Source: Cephalotus follicularis
Lineage: Eukaryota > Streptophyta > Magnoliopsida > Oxalidales > Cephalotaceae
Assembly (NCBI GenBank): GCA_001972305.1
Contig: BDDD01001601.1
Span: 291,214-355,213, forward strand
Reading direction: 5' to 3'
DNA length: 64,000 bases
Of this stretch, positions 23,201 to 37,076 are shown piece after piece. The translations under genes and the position numbers were made by a program. The stretch's first letter is position 1. Each line of letters starts with the position of its first letter. Below the pieces are notes generated by a model, which was not told the DNA's origin, did no database searches, and saw only the letters and a list, made by a program, of their open reading frames with translations.

Positions 23201-24631
23201 CAGCCAGTACTACTGGGTCAAATAAAGGATGCTCAAGTGCATGATCCTGAGTTGCAAGAGATTTGAGAGAATCTGGGACCGGAGTCAGATTTTCGGGTGC
23301 ATGATGATGGTATATTGAGATTTCGGGGACGAGTGTGTCTCCCAAATGATGATGCGCTGAAAGGTCAGTTGCTTTATGGGGCTCACAGATCCCAATATAG
23401 CATACATCCTGGTAGCACCAAAATGTATCAAGATCTGAAGAGAAATTATTGGTGGTCCAGTATGAAGAAAGAGATTGCTGACTATGTTGCAAAGTGTTAT
23501 ACTTGTCAGACAGTTAAGGCCGAACACCAGAGGCCAGCGGGTTTATTACAGCCTTTGCCAATCCAAAAGTGGAAATGGGAGCATGTGACGATGGATTTTG
23601 TTTCGGGTTTTCCTCTGACTCGAAACCATCACAATGAGGTGTGGGTCATTATGGATTGGGTCATGAAGTTGGCACACTTTTTGCCTACCCAAGTCACAGA
23701 TTCTGCGAGCAAGTTGGCTCGGTTATACATCAAGGAGATCGTGAGGTTGCACGGTGCTCCTGTGAGTATAGTTTGTGACAGAGATTTGATCTTCACTTCC
23801 AACTTTTGGAAGAGGTTTCAGACAGCTTTTGGGACGAAGATGAACCTTAGCACTGCCATTCACCCGCAGACCGATGGTCAGTCAGAGCGTACCATCCAGA
23901 CTTTGGAGGATATGCTCCGAGCTTGTATTATCGACCTTGCTGGTACTTGGGAGGACCACATTCCTCTAGTAGAGTTTTCTTATAATAACAACTATCATTC
24001 TAGTATTTGTATGGCACCATACGAGGCCCTGTATGGGAGAAAGTGTAGATCACCCATTTGTTGGGAAGAGGTTGGTGAGCGACCGTTGCTTGGGTCGGAT
24101 CTGGTGGAGGAGACTTCTGAGAAAGTCAGGTTTATTAGGGAGAAACTGCTTGCAGCTCATAGCCGGCAGAAGAGTTATGTGGACAGCGTCAAGTGGAGGC
24201 CTTTGACCTTCGATGTTGGTGATCATGTGTTTCTAAAGGTTTCACCATGGAAGGGCGTGTAGAGATTTGGGAAGAAGGGCAAGTTAGCTACGTGCTACAT
24301 TGTTCCTTTCGAGATCTTAGAGAGAGTTGAGGATGTGGCTTATCAACTTACTTTACCTCCTGCACTGTCAAATGTGCATGATGTCTTCCATGTGTCTATG
24401 TTGAGGAGATATATTCGAGACCCGTAACATGTCTTGAATTACGATTCAGTTCCTGTGCGAGATGACCTTTCTTGCGAAGAGTTACCGGTACATATTCTGG
24501 ATTGGAAGACGCAGGTACTGAGGAACCAAACCATTCCTATGGTGAAGGTTCAGTGACAGTTCCATCAACCCGATGAGGCGACTTGGGAACACAAGGAGGA
24601 CATTAGAGAGCATTACCCTCTTTTGTTTTAG
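23201..24631 (+). pseudogene. Element C integrase and chromodomain
   Basis: The longest open stretch (23297-24262) carries the whole zinc finger (SIHPGSTK..CYTCQTVKAEHQ) and core. The first Asp is in VIMDWVMKLAHFLP, the second in SIVCDRDLIFTS, and the Glu in the [12 protein letters not shown] helix after HPQTDGQSE. The GPF-type C-terminal module and a chromodomain-like VLRNQTIPMVKVQ segment lead to YPLLF and the stop at 24629-24631. Stops are at 23264, 24260 (TAG), 24425 (TAA) and 24554 (TGA in place of Trp). Confidence 0.88.
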
Positions 24632-24663
24632 TACTGTTTTAATTTCGAGGATGAAATTCCTCG

Positions 24664-24676
24664 AAGGAGGGGTGTA
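24664..24676 (+). promoter_or_regulatory. Polypurine tract of C
   Basis: aaggaggggtgta immediately before the 3' LTR start TGTCACGCCCG. D has the homologous tract. Confidence 0.78.
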
Positions 24677-26509
24677 TGTCACGCCCGTGATTTTCATTGA
24701 ATGTAATATTGTATTTCCTGATGTAATCGATGCATTAAATTAATGAAAATCATGATTTTTCCACTTGGTGATGTCAAAGTTTGCATAAAAAGATTGAGGA
24801 AATTGTAAAGTGTGTGGGAACCAGGTGGGCAGCCGACTGTCCATGGGAGGCAGTCGACTGGACCCCCTTAAGTTTAACCAGCCGACTACTGAGGAAACAG
24901 CCGGCTGGAAATAGTCGGCAAAAGTAGCCGACTACCAAGCAAAGCAACTGACTGCCATGGGTCAGACAGCATAACGTGCTGCCAGAATTGTCATGATAAA
25001 GGGAAAGTAATTTTGGGGATTGTGTCGACAGAGAAAGAAAGAGAGGAGGGAGAAACGCATTTTCTCCATAAAAACACATTTTCGCTCCTCTTTCCATCAG
25101 CAATTCAAAGAGATAGAGAGTTGTGAGGAAGAAAGGAGAAGAAAAGAGAGAGCGAGGTTGAGCCCGAATGCTCCGCGCTTGAACTGAAAGCTTGGAGACT
25201 CAAACCAGTGGGAGAGCCGAACCTGTTGGAGTCATTGGACGGACCTAGGAGCTTTGAACGCCTCAGATTCGGGACTGAAATAGGTGGATTGCAATTCCTA
25301 ACTTGGAATTCAAAGGTAGGGGGAAGTTATAACTGTGGTTTAAGTTCGATCATAATAATTTCCATAGATGAAATGCATGCAATGTACTGTGATATGAGCA
25401 TGAATGTGTTTTGTGGTTGTTGAATGCTCTATTTTGAATGGATTTGGATTGAGAATTGCATGTATTATCTGCTGTTTTTGTGCACTACCCGCAATGCCAG
25501 CCGACTGTCCAAGGAGGACAGCCGACTATCCAAGGCTAGCAGTCGACTGTTCGGTGAGAACAACCGACTGTGAAAAGGAGCCAGTCGACTGTTCATCTGT
25601 TTTATGGAGGTTACCTCATGCGGTTTGGGACAGCCGACTGCCAAAGAGAAGGCAGCCGACTGTGGGTGGTACAGACGACTGTTAGGGATGATAGCCGACT
25701 GTCCAGGTGTCACTTTACCCGGGTTTGCTAAGGTAGCATGTTGGGGTAAGTGACGATGACGGGACGTGTACTGTTCATGCACCAGCCAACTGTCCAAAAG
25801 AGGACAACCAACTGGTTGTGTGAGGGACCAGCCGACTGCCAAAAAGGGCAGCCGACTGTCGACTGTTGATCGTGGGTAGCCGACTGCCGAGTGAGGACAG
25901 CCAACTGTTGAAGGAAAACAACCGGCTGTCAGGGGGAGACAGCCGAGTGTTTGGGATTGTTTTGCATTGTGAGCATATGTATGCATTGTGTACTGTGATA
26001 AATTTAACTGTGAATTGATTATTATTAATTTTGAACTGTTTTATCATTTTTGGAAGTGCACACATGATTATTTATAAATCATTACCCTATACGAAAATGT
26101 ATGTTTTAAGAAAAATATATATTTTCGAAAGATTGTGAAAATGGCTTCCAAGAGATCATGAACTATTCAAAGAGTTGTATATTGTGAAAATGTGATTGTT
26201 TTCAAGTATTTTAAACTTATAAACTACTTGGAAAACCGATTGTGAACTGAATTGATTGATGATTGTGATTGTTGCCGTACTAGTTGCGTGGCGGAGGTGC
26301 CAGCGACGGCTAGTGGCAGGGTTGACCCAGGGGCCAGAAGATGGCTGGGTAACTCATTGTACTGCGACCTGCTCGTGCTTCCAGGAGTTGGGGGCCGATG
26401 TCGGGACGTAGGACGTTGGGTCTAGGAGTTGGCGACGCTCTTCGTACTCATTGTGAATTGATTGGTCCTTTGGACATGATTATCAACCTTGAGATTGTAG
26501 CCTGTTGGC

Positions 26510-26545
<36 letters not shown>

Positions 26546-27040
26546 GCATCAAGATATAGTATGTATTGCATCATGATGCATTCATTTCATGGCATTGCTT
26601 ATCATTGACCCTGAAATACATTTATAATTTAGCCGAGTAAGGACAAAGGCTAACCCCCTACAATTACAAATTGATGCAGTGATATGGATATCAACAGTGC
26701 TTGGCCGAATCAGAGGGGAGATGGAGTTTTATTTGCTTAAATAAATGTTAAACGATGTATTAAAACATGTTTTATTTAGGATTACTGTATTAATGTATTA
26801 ACGATGTTGATCGACTTTGATCACGCTCCGTTTGTGGGCAGTTGACAATGGCTTAATGATATCAAAGGTTGGAATCATGTCGTATGGGACGCATGACTCG
26901 GTTTATTCATTCAGATTATATTTAAATGCTTCCGCAAGATGTTAATGGAATCAAAGTTTTAAATTTATCGTATTTTGTGTAAGCTGGATTTATGTTGATT
27001 GCCATGACTTGTATGTCGTTATTGGGAACGGGGTATGACA
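24677..27040 (+). repeat. Element C 3' LTR
   Basis: Colinear with the 5' LTR over its full length, including both motif clusters (24830-24960 and 25497-25950) and the donor-like site at 25316. It differs by point changes, a longer TA microsatellite and small indels. It ends GGGGTATGACA, after which the copia LTR resumes. Confidence 0.9.
26519..26545 (+). repeat. (TA)n microsatellite in C 3' LTR
   Basis: About 13 TA units. The equivalent site in the 5' LTR near 19406 has about six. Confidence 0.85.
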
Positions 27041-29380
27041 CAACATAAGATTAGGAACCATACCAACGTTGGCGGCTCCATCACTTTGCCGCTGCACGCT
27101 TGCCGAAGCAACTGCCCGTTACCGACTCCACTGTCGGCTTACGGCCAGTCCACGAAAAATCAACCAAGACACCAACAGACTCGTGAAGCTCCGATCTACC
27201 CGTTTCTGGTGGAGACGGGGCAAGAAGCGCCCCAGACGGAGGTGAACAGTGGCGGCGACTCACTAAGTTCGGACTCAGTGAGTCTTGTCAGGTCGTCATT
27301 GACCGGACGTGACATATGTGGACCACAAACACCCGATAAATCCACTGGTGGTCGAGACTCGGCGAGACTCCGCCTGGAATGTGGCCAACAGACGGCGGTG
27401 AGTCCACCCGCCGAGCAAAAACAGGATCGCCGTTACACCACACCCCCACAACCGGCACCTACAAAGTACGATGAACTAAACCCAACACAAGACTCGCCAT
27501 GAATCGGCGCGGAACGCCGAGTCACGGCGCACAATGCACTGAGTCGCCATGGTCGACTCAGGTGCCCAAAACCGGCCAAAAATGCACCGAAAAATACCTA
27601 GTCTAAGATCGAAATAGGTAGAGCCAAGGTGGCTCCACCTACCAAGACCACCGGCGACGGAAGAGAAGGCCGCCAGTGGGAGACGTGAAAAACGCGTCGG
27701 GCAAGACAGAGAGAGAGAAAGAGAAAACAGGGAGAGGGAGAAGAGAGGAGTATCGTGGATGAAGGTCTGCCTCTTCCCCGGCCACTGACACCACCGCGCG
27801 TCGTCTTCTCCAGCAATAATGCGTCGCTAGACGCACAACGCGTCTCTCTCCCATTTGCGCATACCAGGCGCGCTAATTTGGTGTGTCCAAAATGGCAAGT
27901 ACAAAAGGAAGACTTAAGACCAAGTCAAAGTCTCACACTTTTGTTTTATTATCTTTTGTTTCAAAATAAAAGTCTCTCAGTGTCTAAATATGTGCACCCC
28001 GCAAAAGGTATGTTAAACATACTCCCACAGTGGTTTCTCTTAATATATAAATTTGACAATACGGTGGTAAATTTAAATTAATAAATAAACCACTAGTTCC
28101 AAATTAACATATACTAGTTAAAACTAGATTTCCCGCCAAACTAGCATATGTGTAGCATGCATCGTCTTTCCAATAATCAGGTGGGACCCGAAAGCTCAGT
28201 TTAAATCCGGTACGACTATAAATTTCCCAGAACATCCCATGAGTTCTGGTACTACTATCCCAAAAGTCCCTGACTATTAAAACAGCCCCAGTGTGAATCC
28301 CATCACCCCCCGGATCTGTAGAATAAACTACGTCTATAAGTCGACATCCGGTAAACCAGTACTTTATCCAGCCGACGGCATATGTGTCATGTATCCTATG
28401 TCATACTTAGCTCCGACCGAGATCTAGGGTTCTGTATAATGTCACCCCTACATAAAGTCGCGATAACTATAAATTCACGAATACATTGAGACTTTCGGCA
28501 GAACTCCCCGGAAACCCTGTTTCCAGTCTGCCTATACTTGATTAGGGTTTTATGAGTCTCAATGGACATAAATAATAAAGAGCCGATCACCCTTCATACG
28601 GGTGTGATGATCCCTTTTTGCGAACTCGCCCATACATCTCAATGAAGCTCCCACAAGGCCCAAAGACAACCCTTTTGCCATCACGTGGCTAGAGCTGGGG
28701 AAGGCAGAAATCAAAGCCAAGCAGTTACAACACAATGCATGCCAGCCGCTCAGGTCTAATGATACAGCGTAGCTCCATGAATGGTCTACTAGTCACCGTA
28801 GACTATACACTACCGAGACTATAGGAATCCTATTGACATAGGTATGACTTTACAAATAGCTTTCCTATGGTGGGTCTGTTCAGTCTCATGCTCCTGAGCA
28901 TGAACCCCACATTATGCTTTAGGATAAATCCAAATGGTAATGAGATGATCCATCCTCCACTAAACCCGGGAGCACGCATAATACGGCAAGTCTTTACGGT
29001 TCAACAATTGCCCTAAGAAAGTGAACCTATGACTTGGAACGTTCTGTCAGAAGGGAGTAAAGATCTCATTCTCATAACCTCTCAGGTAATCCAACCCCTC
29101 GAATGACAAGGCACTATATGTGTACTCAAATGACATAGCGATCACCAAATCCATTTAAGATGGTTTGGGATATACATATAGTGGGTTGCCACTGTTGATT
29201 GAATATGCACTATAAAACACAAAAAGGAATTTAGATTATATAAATAGAGAGTGTAATATACACACATGCAGCTGCCCCGCAGCTTAAAGAGATATCTCCA
29301 ATTAAGGAGTGCATCTCATACATACATATATATTTATGCAGAGCCACCTCGTGGCATGCAGGGACACCCCTACTCTAACA
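27041..29380 (-). repeat. Element X 3' LTR, main part
   Basis: It is continuous with 17384-17607 once C is removed, and colinear with 34744-37076. The segment 27200-27560 is GC-rich with repeated GACTC/GAGTC blocks. The rest is AT-rich and non-coding. It starts ACATAAGATTAGG and ends CTCTAACA. Open frames inside it are not shared as intact frames by the other LTR. Confidence 0.85.
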
Positions 29381-29396
29381 ATCTCCCACTTGGCCC
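29381..29396 (-). promoter_or_regulatory. Polypurine tract of X
   Basis: On the minus strand gggccaagtgggagat stands immediately before the 3' LTR start TGTTAGAGTAG. Confidence 0.8.
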
Positions 29397-29759
29397 ACAA
29401 GCCATGAAGACCTTTAGCCTAAGCCAATCGCACTTCCGCTGTCGCTCAAGTACTACTAATGCTCATGGCATTGGTCAGTGGGTTTGCCAAAATTTGCTAT
29501 CATCACAAATCTCTCTAGGATAATGTTCCTCTATATACGATCTCATGAATCATATAATATAATGATACCGTTGCTTAAATTGAGAGCAGTAATGAGACTG
29601 GGTTCTATAGCCTATGTAAAGACTCCCTATCGTCGTCACTCTACACAACTGGATGAATGACAGATGGAACTACAAGAAGTTCCACAATGAACTTCCGCTA
29701 CCAAACAACAACTTTTTGGTATCATAAGTTATAACATACTCTTATTTATGGTTGAGTCA

Positions 29760-32410
29760 ACAGTATCCCACTGTTGTAGACTCTTCCAACTCACACAGCA
29801 CCTTCGTTCAGGGCAATCACATATCCTGATACGATGTCATGATCATCTATATCACAGATGAAATCAGAGTCGACATAACTCTTATTCAATTCACTATCTT
29901 CTCTAGATGTCAATAAGAAATCCTGAGTCACTCTCAGATCTCTTTCACGATTCCCTGTGCCTTTCATAGGGATTGAACTGATAATGGACTAGCCAGACCC
30001 TTAGGCTTGTACGATGACAGGCCTAGTACTAAGTATGATATTGCATGATGTAGCCTTTAGTCGAAGCATAAGGTATCCTAGTCATGCAACACTTTCCTCT
30101 GACGTCTCTTTCAACATCCTCTTAGAAAGATGAATTCCTTAGCTAATTGGCAGTAAGCCAGACGCGGAATTCAGAAGTCCATACTATATCAGCACCTTAC
30201 TGATGTACTTGCTTTGGGAATGTCTGAACAACCTACTTGATCTACTCTTAAGATCTCCATTCTCAAAACGTAGGAAGTCTCTCCCAAATCCTTTTGGAGA
30301 AGTTCTTGGTTAATTGTACTATAACATACCTATAGCATTACCAATGTGTAGAATGTTATCTATGTATATTACCAAGAAAGTGATATCTGGGATATCCTAT
30401 TTCTGGTAGACTTAAGGCATAGCATCTTTTTGATGAAATCAAAAACAGATGTTTCAGCTATGGATGCTTGCTTAAGGCCATACACAGACCTTAGGAGCTT
30501 GCACACACTCTGCGCTAATGTTCCGTAGATGTAAACCCCTCGGGTTTTGGTCATTAAGATTTCCTCTTCAAGATAGTCCTTTTTCAAGGTTATCTTGACA
30601 TCCTTATGCAATTTGTTATATCCATAACAAGTGGCAATAACAAGCATTATCCGAATGGACTTAATCATTACAATTTAAAGGTTTGAACCTTTTCCATTAA
30701 CGCTTATCTTCCTGTTGCAGATATATATGCAATCATTGGGCAACCCGCCTATGGGAGCATTAACCAATTTCCATACTCGATTGACGTATATGGCGTCCAT
30801 TTCAAATTTCATGACTCCCAGCCATGCCTAGAAAATAGTGCTCTTCACTGTTTCCTTTGTAGATGACAGGCTCTTCATCATCGATGACTTTAGATTTATC
30901 AGTGCCTTTTGCGAGAAAACCATATTTCTCAGACGCTGTTAAAATCTTGCGTGATCTCCTCTCACGAGGAGTGCCTTACTGAGATCGCTTCTCAGGTTGG
31001 GATCCCTTCCCAAATCTTGTCTTTAGACGGTTCCACCTCTAATTCCTCATCGTCCGGCGGGCTTTCAACTGGTAGTTACTCACTTAGTTATACCTTACTC
31101 CCACTGCTTCCTGTAAAAAGGTATTCCCTCTTGGAATTTTACAGTACACAAACAAATATGATTTGTTTTCTAGGATGGTTGAAATGAAATCCTAAGCACT
31201 TCTTAAGATATCCCACAAAACCGGCAACGATCCGCTCGCGCCTCCAGCTTAAAAGGTTTTCGCCTTCTTTCAAAAGCTGGACAACCATTAACCCTCTTAG
31301 TTTAGGCTAGGTTTCCTCCTATTTAATATCTTGAAAGATATGGAGGGGATGGATTTCATAGGGATCCGGATTAGGATCTACGCTACCGCTACAACGCATA
31401 ATCCCAAAAGGAGATAAGAAGATGAATAAAAGACATAATGTATTTGACATATTCATGAATGTCAATTTCCTCTATTTTGAAACATCATCACAGTACGATG
31501 TTCCAAAAAGGATCCATTTGAGAGAGAATTCCGTTATCTCTCAGATAACCCAAGAATTCAGTAGATAGGTATTCGCTTCCCCAATCATAGCGTAATGCTT
31601 TAATGGGTTTACCCGTTTGCATTTCTACTTCATATCTAAATCTCTTAACTCTTTCAAAAGATTCAAATTTGTGTTTCACCCAAAATGCTTACCGAAACCG
31701 TGACGAATCATAGGTGAAGGTAATGAAGTAGTGAAAACCTTCACGTGCATTGTCTGACATTATACCACAAATGTCAGTGTGGATATATTACAATATGTCC
31801 ACTACCTTCTCTCCATACTTGGAGAAAAGAGATTTGGTCATTACACCAATCAAACATGATGTACACGTTGGAAGGGACTCCCCGTCCTGGATGTCCAAAA
31901 GTCCATCCTTAACCAAGCGTGGTTATCTAGCCTCGCTAGAATGACCTAATCAACAATGCAAAAGGTTGTGAAGGATTTATATCAAATTTCTCTCGTAGTC
32001 TTTTATTATTAATTCCTTGCTCAATAGCTGGTGCTGTTGTTTAATTAGTATTTAAGACTTAAAACCCATTATCTAGTTAATCAGTGCCGATTGATACACA
32101 ACCAGAAAATAATAGCCACTATCCATTTGTAATAAACAAAAAGCTCTCAGCTTTACAAAATATACATTGGATATGCTAATCAAAGTTTAGAACAAAAATT
32201 CTTTACAATGTTTGCAAGAGTTTAGTCTATATACAAAAGCCACATTGCTTTATATATACAAATCAAAATATCCTACAGCATAAAAGTAGATCCCCAATCT
32301 TCATGTCATAGGTCCATTGCATCCTCAGCTCCCAGCTGCCTAGCTCCTCCTAATATCTGCAAAGAGTTACAAATGTTAGTCTTACAACCTGAGTCCAAAA
32401 ACCCAAATTG
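29760..32410 (-). pseudogene. Element X pol remnants: protease, integrase, RT, RNase H (copia order)
   Basis: Read on the minus strand. The protease LDSGC site is at about 32388-32396 with downstream CNSLQ. Integrase core fragments lie at 31790-31490 (HTDICG, FHYFITFTYD, then ALRYDWGSEYLS holding the second catalytic Asp). RT is at 30670-30310 (YLEEEILMT, CKLLRSVYGLKQAS), where the catalytic motif reads YIDN instead of YVDD at 30366-30355, losing one Asp. RNase H fragments lie at about 29890-29760 (YVDSDFICDIDD, SGYVIALN). Stops and frameshifts are everywhere. The motifs and their order identify Ty1/copia; the finer lineage is not clear. Confidence 0.83.
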
Positions 32411-34516
32411 AACTTACATTGTAAGCTAAGTGGAATATAAAAATATGACGGTACCTAACCCCGAGATACCATCTGCAATGGAAGCAAGAAATTGTTCATA
32501 ATTTCTCTTCCAGTATCCGAACTTCCCACACAGAAGCATGATTTCTCCTTAATAAGCTATTTAATCCTCTAATGAATGGTATCCCCAAAACACGTGAAGT
32601 GGTTCCTTTTCTTTCTTCCTTATGGGCTCCTTGCCCTGGGAACTGGATCCTCTTCATCCACCTCTCCTTGAGGTTGTTCCAGAAGAATGAATAAGTATCA
32701 CAGATTATTTTGATCCAGACTGGTCCAAAACTACCTCATCAGTGCTTGACTATGTGCCAAACAACTCCTCAAGTTGTATCAACATGGCACATAAGGTCTG
32801 TGAAAAATACATAGCATTTGCCAGTTTGGCATCATGGCAACACTCGCCATGTATTTAGGTCTATGATCGTCGTTCCACCACTTAGCCACCCTAGCCTTGT
32901 GATGCTCAGATGCATTGATCTCTAAAGTGGGGAGTATCTCAGTCATAACATGATCAACTCTCATGCTCGTGAGTACTATGCGCAACCATTCAAAAAACGT
33001 GGATTATGTCACTTAAGAAAATATAATACATGCCAAAAAATGGTGTTGTCTGCCATTTGAGTATATAGGATATGTTATCTAACCACCTATTAGAAGAAAT
33101 AATAGAGTAATTTAACAGATTGTTCAATTTCATGTTATTACCATAATTCTTGGTCTTTAGTAATTATGACTCGCCCCACTATTCTAATCGTATCCCACAC
33201 CTCCATGTGGAATTCAGGAAGCACCTGCTTCCTAGTGGGGATCGGAATCTATTTCGCATATTATGGTCTCCGCTGGGGGCAGGACAAACCATAATACCAA
33301 ATAGGTAGGATTTAAAGGCCAATTTACATTTGGTCCTCGCCCTTGAAATGCAAGATTCGATACATCATTCGGCATCCCGACCCATACAATCCATCGCTAT
33401 GGCGGCGCTAATAGTATGAACTCAGTATAAGTCCGTACCCACAACCCTCAAAGAAATGAACCAGTTTTGATATCCACTAGGAGGCTAGTCAGAACACCAA
33501 AACTTAGTTATTTCCTTCCAGTGCTACCCCAACACAAAAATTTAGTAGAAATGGTCATATGGGGGACCTCTGCTGAGGCAGTGCTATCCCGAATATATCC
33601 ATACTAGTAAATAAAGGCGTGGAAGGCCAATGATGGAACACCCTTGTGTCCCACCCCGGATGGACTTATTATTTCACAATTGGAGGAATTTGTGGTCTCA
33701 TCAAATTTTAAATTACCAAAGCCATTTAATAGTAGATTTTATCTTCCAATCCATTTGAAAACGGCTTATTACGCTTGACGTGTTTGGATTGTTTGCAAAA
33801 AGTAAACATCCATCTCATGCATCCTATGATCCACATAGAAATAAAAATGGCCTGGCTAGGGATTAAAACTATGAGAGATCACACGAGCGCATGTGATCCC
33901 TTGGTCTCCTAGGTGAACTATTCAAAACTACTTTATTACAAAATGCACCATGCATACATGGCCTTCACTTGGTCTTGCATTTTCCTTGATCTTCCACTTC
34001 AAACTCCTTTGCGATTCCTCTCTTCTTTTATTTACAAAAATGAAATTTTACAAAATACATTTAAAAAATAAAGAATAGAATACAAATGGAGGGAGAGAGA
34101 GAGAGAATTACACAAATAAGGAAAAATGGTGCTCGCAGGCTATCATATCACAGAGCAAATAAAGTACATTATAATAAAGCAAATTTAAACCATCCACAAA
34201 AGAAACCAAAAGCAAGGTTCAATACCATTGCCTACCATCATGCATAAGACATTTAAATCTATATCCACAATAGAATTAAAAATAAACACAAGCAATTTCA
34301 ATTTCCGATGACCAATCGAAATAATTCCAAGATTGCCGATATTCCAATAAAACTCCCACTAAATTATTTAAAATCTAGTTTCCCTCGGTTTAAGAAAAAC
34401 TTAATTTTATAAAACAACAATGAGAAGGGAATTAAATTAGAATCTCAGATACTTTAATCGCTCCAAAATAGTCACCAAAAACTGAAATTAAAGTCCAATT
34501 GATATTAAAACGGATC
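32411..34516 (-). pseudogene. Element X gag region and leader, barely recognisable
   Basis: Between primer site and protease should lie a leader and gag. The only gag-like piece I can see is at 32985-32779 (minus), with NASEHHKARVAKWWNDD followed by YMASVAMMPN, resembling the copia gag helix region. The stretch from 33000 to 34516 is AT-rich with no readable frame. Its last part may be 5' untranslated leader. Confidence 0.4.
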
Positions 34517-34528
34517 GCTCTGATACCA
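34517..34528 (-). promoter_or_regulatory. tRNA-iMet primer binding site of X
   Basis: The plus strand reads gctctgatacca, so the minus strand reads tggtatcagagc, two bases from the 5' LTR. This sets the orientation of X. Confidence 0.88.
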
Positions 34529-34530
34529 CT

Positions 34531-37076
34531 TGTTGGAACCCGGAAAGGGTCCAGGTTGATTTTGGGTCTAGGATGCAAGTGTGTATAATTTTAATTTTTC
34601 AAAAACACCAAGACTGTAAGTCAAAGTTCACAATTACATCTTACTACCAAAATCTATGCGCCTAGGATCTCCATTCAATATTCAATCGAACAAAAGAAAA
34701 CAGTCAAGCATAGATCCACTTAACCGAAACCAATTCGGTAAACAACAAAAAACATAAGATTAGGAGCCATACCAACATTGGCGGCTCCACCCCTTTGCCG
34801 CTACACGCTTACCGAAGCAACTGTCGGTTTCCGGCCAGTCCACGAAAAAGTCAACCAAGACACCAACGGACTCGTGAAGCTCCGATCTACCCATTTTTGA
34901 TGGAGACAAGGCGAGAAGCGCCCCAGACAGCGACGAACAGCGGCGGGAACTCACTGAGTTTAGACTCAGTGAGTCTCGGTCAACTCGTCATTGACCAGCC
35001 ACGACATATGTGGACCACAAACACCCGATAAAGCCACTGGTGGCCAAGACTCGGTGAGACTCCGCCTAGAAAGTTGCGAATAGACGGCAGTGAGTCAACC
35101 AGCCCGACGAAAATAGGATCGCCGTGACACAGCACCGCCACAACCGGCACCTACAAAGTACGACCAACACAACCCAACACAAGACTCGCCGTGAATCAGC
35201 GCGGAACACAGAGTCACGGTGCACAACGCACTGAGCCACTAGGGTTGACTCAGATGAGCAAAACCGACCGAAAACGCACCGAAAAACACCTAGTCTAAGA
35301 TCAAAATAGGTAGAGGAGTTGTGGCTCCACCTACCAAGACCACTGGCGGCGGAAGAGAAGGACGACAGTGGGAGACGCGAAAAATGCGTGGGGCAAGACA
35401 AAGAGAGAGAAAGAGAAAAATAGGGGGAGAGAGAAGAGAGGAGTATCGTGGATGAAGGTCCGCCTCTTCCCCGGCCACCAACGCCACCCTGCGTCGTCTT
35501 CTTCGGCCAGAACGCGTCGCCAGACGTACAACGCGTCTCTCTCCCATTTGTGTGTACCAGGCGCGTTAATTTGGCGTGTCCAAAATGCCAAGCACAAAAG
35601 GAAGACTTAAGACCAAGTCAAAGTCTCACACTTTTGTTTTATTATCTTTTCTTTCAAAATAAAAGTCTCTCAGTGTCTAAATATGTGCACCCCACACAAG
35701 GTATGTTAAACATACTCCCACAGTGGTTTCTCTTAATATATAAATTTGACAATACGATGGTAAATTTAAATTAATAAATAAACCACTAGTTCCAAATTAA
35801 CATATACTAGTTAAAACTAGATTTCCTGCCAAACTAGCATATGTGTAGCATGCATCGCCTTTCCAATAATCAGGTGGGACCCGAAAGCTCAGTTTAAATC
35901 CGGTATGACTATAAATTTCCCAGAACATCCCATGAGTTCTGGTACGACTATCCCAATAGTCCCTGACTATTAAAACATCCCCGGTGTGAATCCCATCACC
36001 ACACGAATTCGTAGAATAAACTACATCTATAAGTCAACATCCGGTAGACCAGTACTTTATCCAGTCAATGGCATATGTGTCATGTATCCTATGTCATACT
36101 TAGCTCCAACCGCGACCTAGGGTTCGGAATAATGTCACCCCTAGGTAAAGTCGTGATAACTGTAAATTCACGTACACATTGAGACTTTCGGCATACCTCC
36201 TCGGAAACCGCGTTTCCAGTCTGCCTATACCTGATCAGGGTTTTATGAGTCTCAATTAACATAAATAATATAGAGCCGATCACCCTTCATAGGGGTGTGA
36301 CGATACCTTATTACGAACTTGCCCATACATCTCAATGAAGCTCCCACAAGGCCCAAATACAACCCTTTTGCCAGCACGTGGCAAGTGCTGGGGAAGGCAG
36401 AAATCAAAGACAAGTAGTTACAACACAATGCATGCCAGCCGCTCAAGTCTAATGATACAACGTAGCTCCACGAATGGTGTACTAGTCACCATAGACTATA
36501 CACTACCGAGACTATAGGAATCCTATCGACATAGGTATGACTTTCCAAATAGGTTTCCTATGGTAGGTATGTTCAGTCTCATGCTCCTTAGCACGAACCC
36601 CACATTATGCTTTAGGATAAATCCAAATGGTAATGAGATGATCCATCCTCCACTAAACCCGGGAGAAAGCATAATACGCAAGTTTTTATGGTTCAACAAT
36701 TGCCCTACGAAAGTGAACCTATGACTTAGAACATTTTGTCAGAAGGCAGTAAAGATCTCATTCTCATAACCTCTCAGGCACGAGATCCAACCCCTCGAAC
36801 GACAGGGCACTATATGTGTACTCAGATGACATGGTGATCACCAGATCCATTTAAGATGGTTTGGGATATACATATAGCGGGTTGCCATTTTTTATTGAAT
36901 ATGCACTATAAAAGACGAAAAGGAATTTAGATTATATAAATAGAGAGTGTAATATACACACATGCAGCCACCCCGCGGCTTAAAGAGATATCTCCAGTTA
37001 AGGAGTGCATCTCATACATACATATATATTTATGCAGGGCCACCTTATGGCTTGCAGGGACAACCCTACTCTAACA
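34531..37076 (-). repeat. Element X 5' LTR (uninterrupted copy)
   Basis: 2546 bp, plus-strand ends TGTTGGAACC and CTCTAACA. It is the reference for the split 3' LTR. The GC-rich GACTC/GAGTC block is at about 34930-35260. No coding sequence. Confidence 0.88.

Larger units (their letters stand above)
17608..27040 (+). mobile_element. Element C: chromovirus inserted in the X LTR
   Basis: A complete-length Ty3/gypsy element with two LTRs of about 2.3 kb, tRNA-Met PBS, one long gag-pol with stops, and a polypurine tract. The copia LTR is continuous across it when compared with the intact copy at 34736-34760. The TSD is degenerate: AAGCA on the left, CAACA on the right, against AAACA in the other X LTR, one change each. 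Confidence 0.9.
17384..37076 (-). mobile_element. Element X: decayed Ty1/copia retrotransposon, split by element C
   Basis: Orientation is fixed by the minus-strand primer site beside the right LTR (34531-37076, the 5' LTR) and the polypurine tract beside the left LTR (17384-17607 plus 27041-29380, the 3' LTR). The LTR is about 2.55 kb and reads TGTTAGAGTAG...TTCCAACA on its own strand. Protease, integrase, RT and RNase H remnants occur in the copia order (integrase before RT). The flanks give no clean TSD. CCTAG precedes the left LTR and recurs at 37083-37087, six bases beyond the right LTR. Confidence 0.87.

Noticed and set aside
27035..27502. A 155-codon plus-strand open frame at the C/X junction
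   Set aside because: It crosses the boundary between the C LTR and the X LTR and is broken in the other X LTR. GC-rich low-complexity sequence explains its length.
33000..34516. Possible gag gene in the X leader
   Set aside because: No continuous or motif-bearing frame could be followed. Only the short piece at 32985-32779 looks gag-like.
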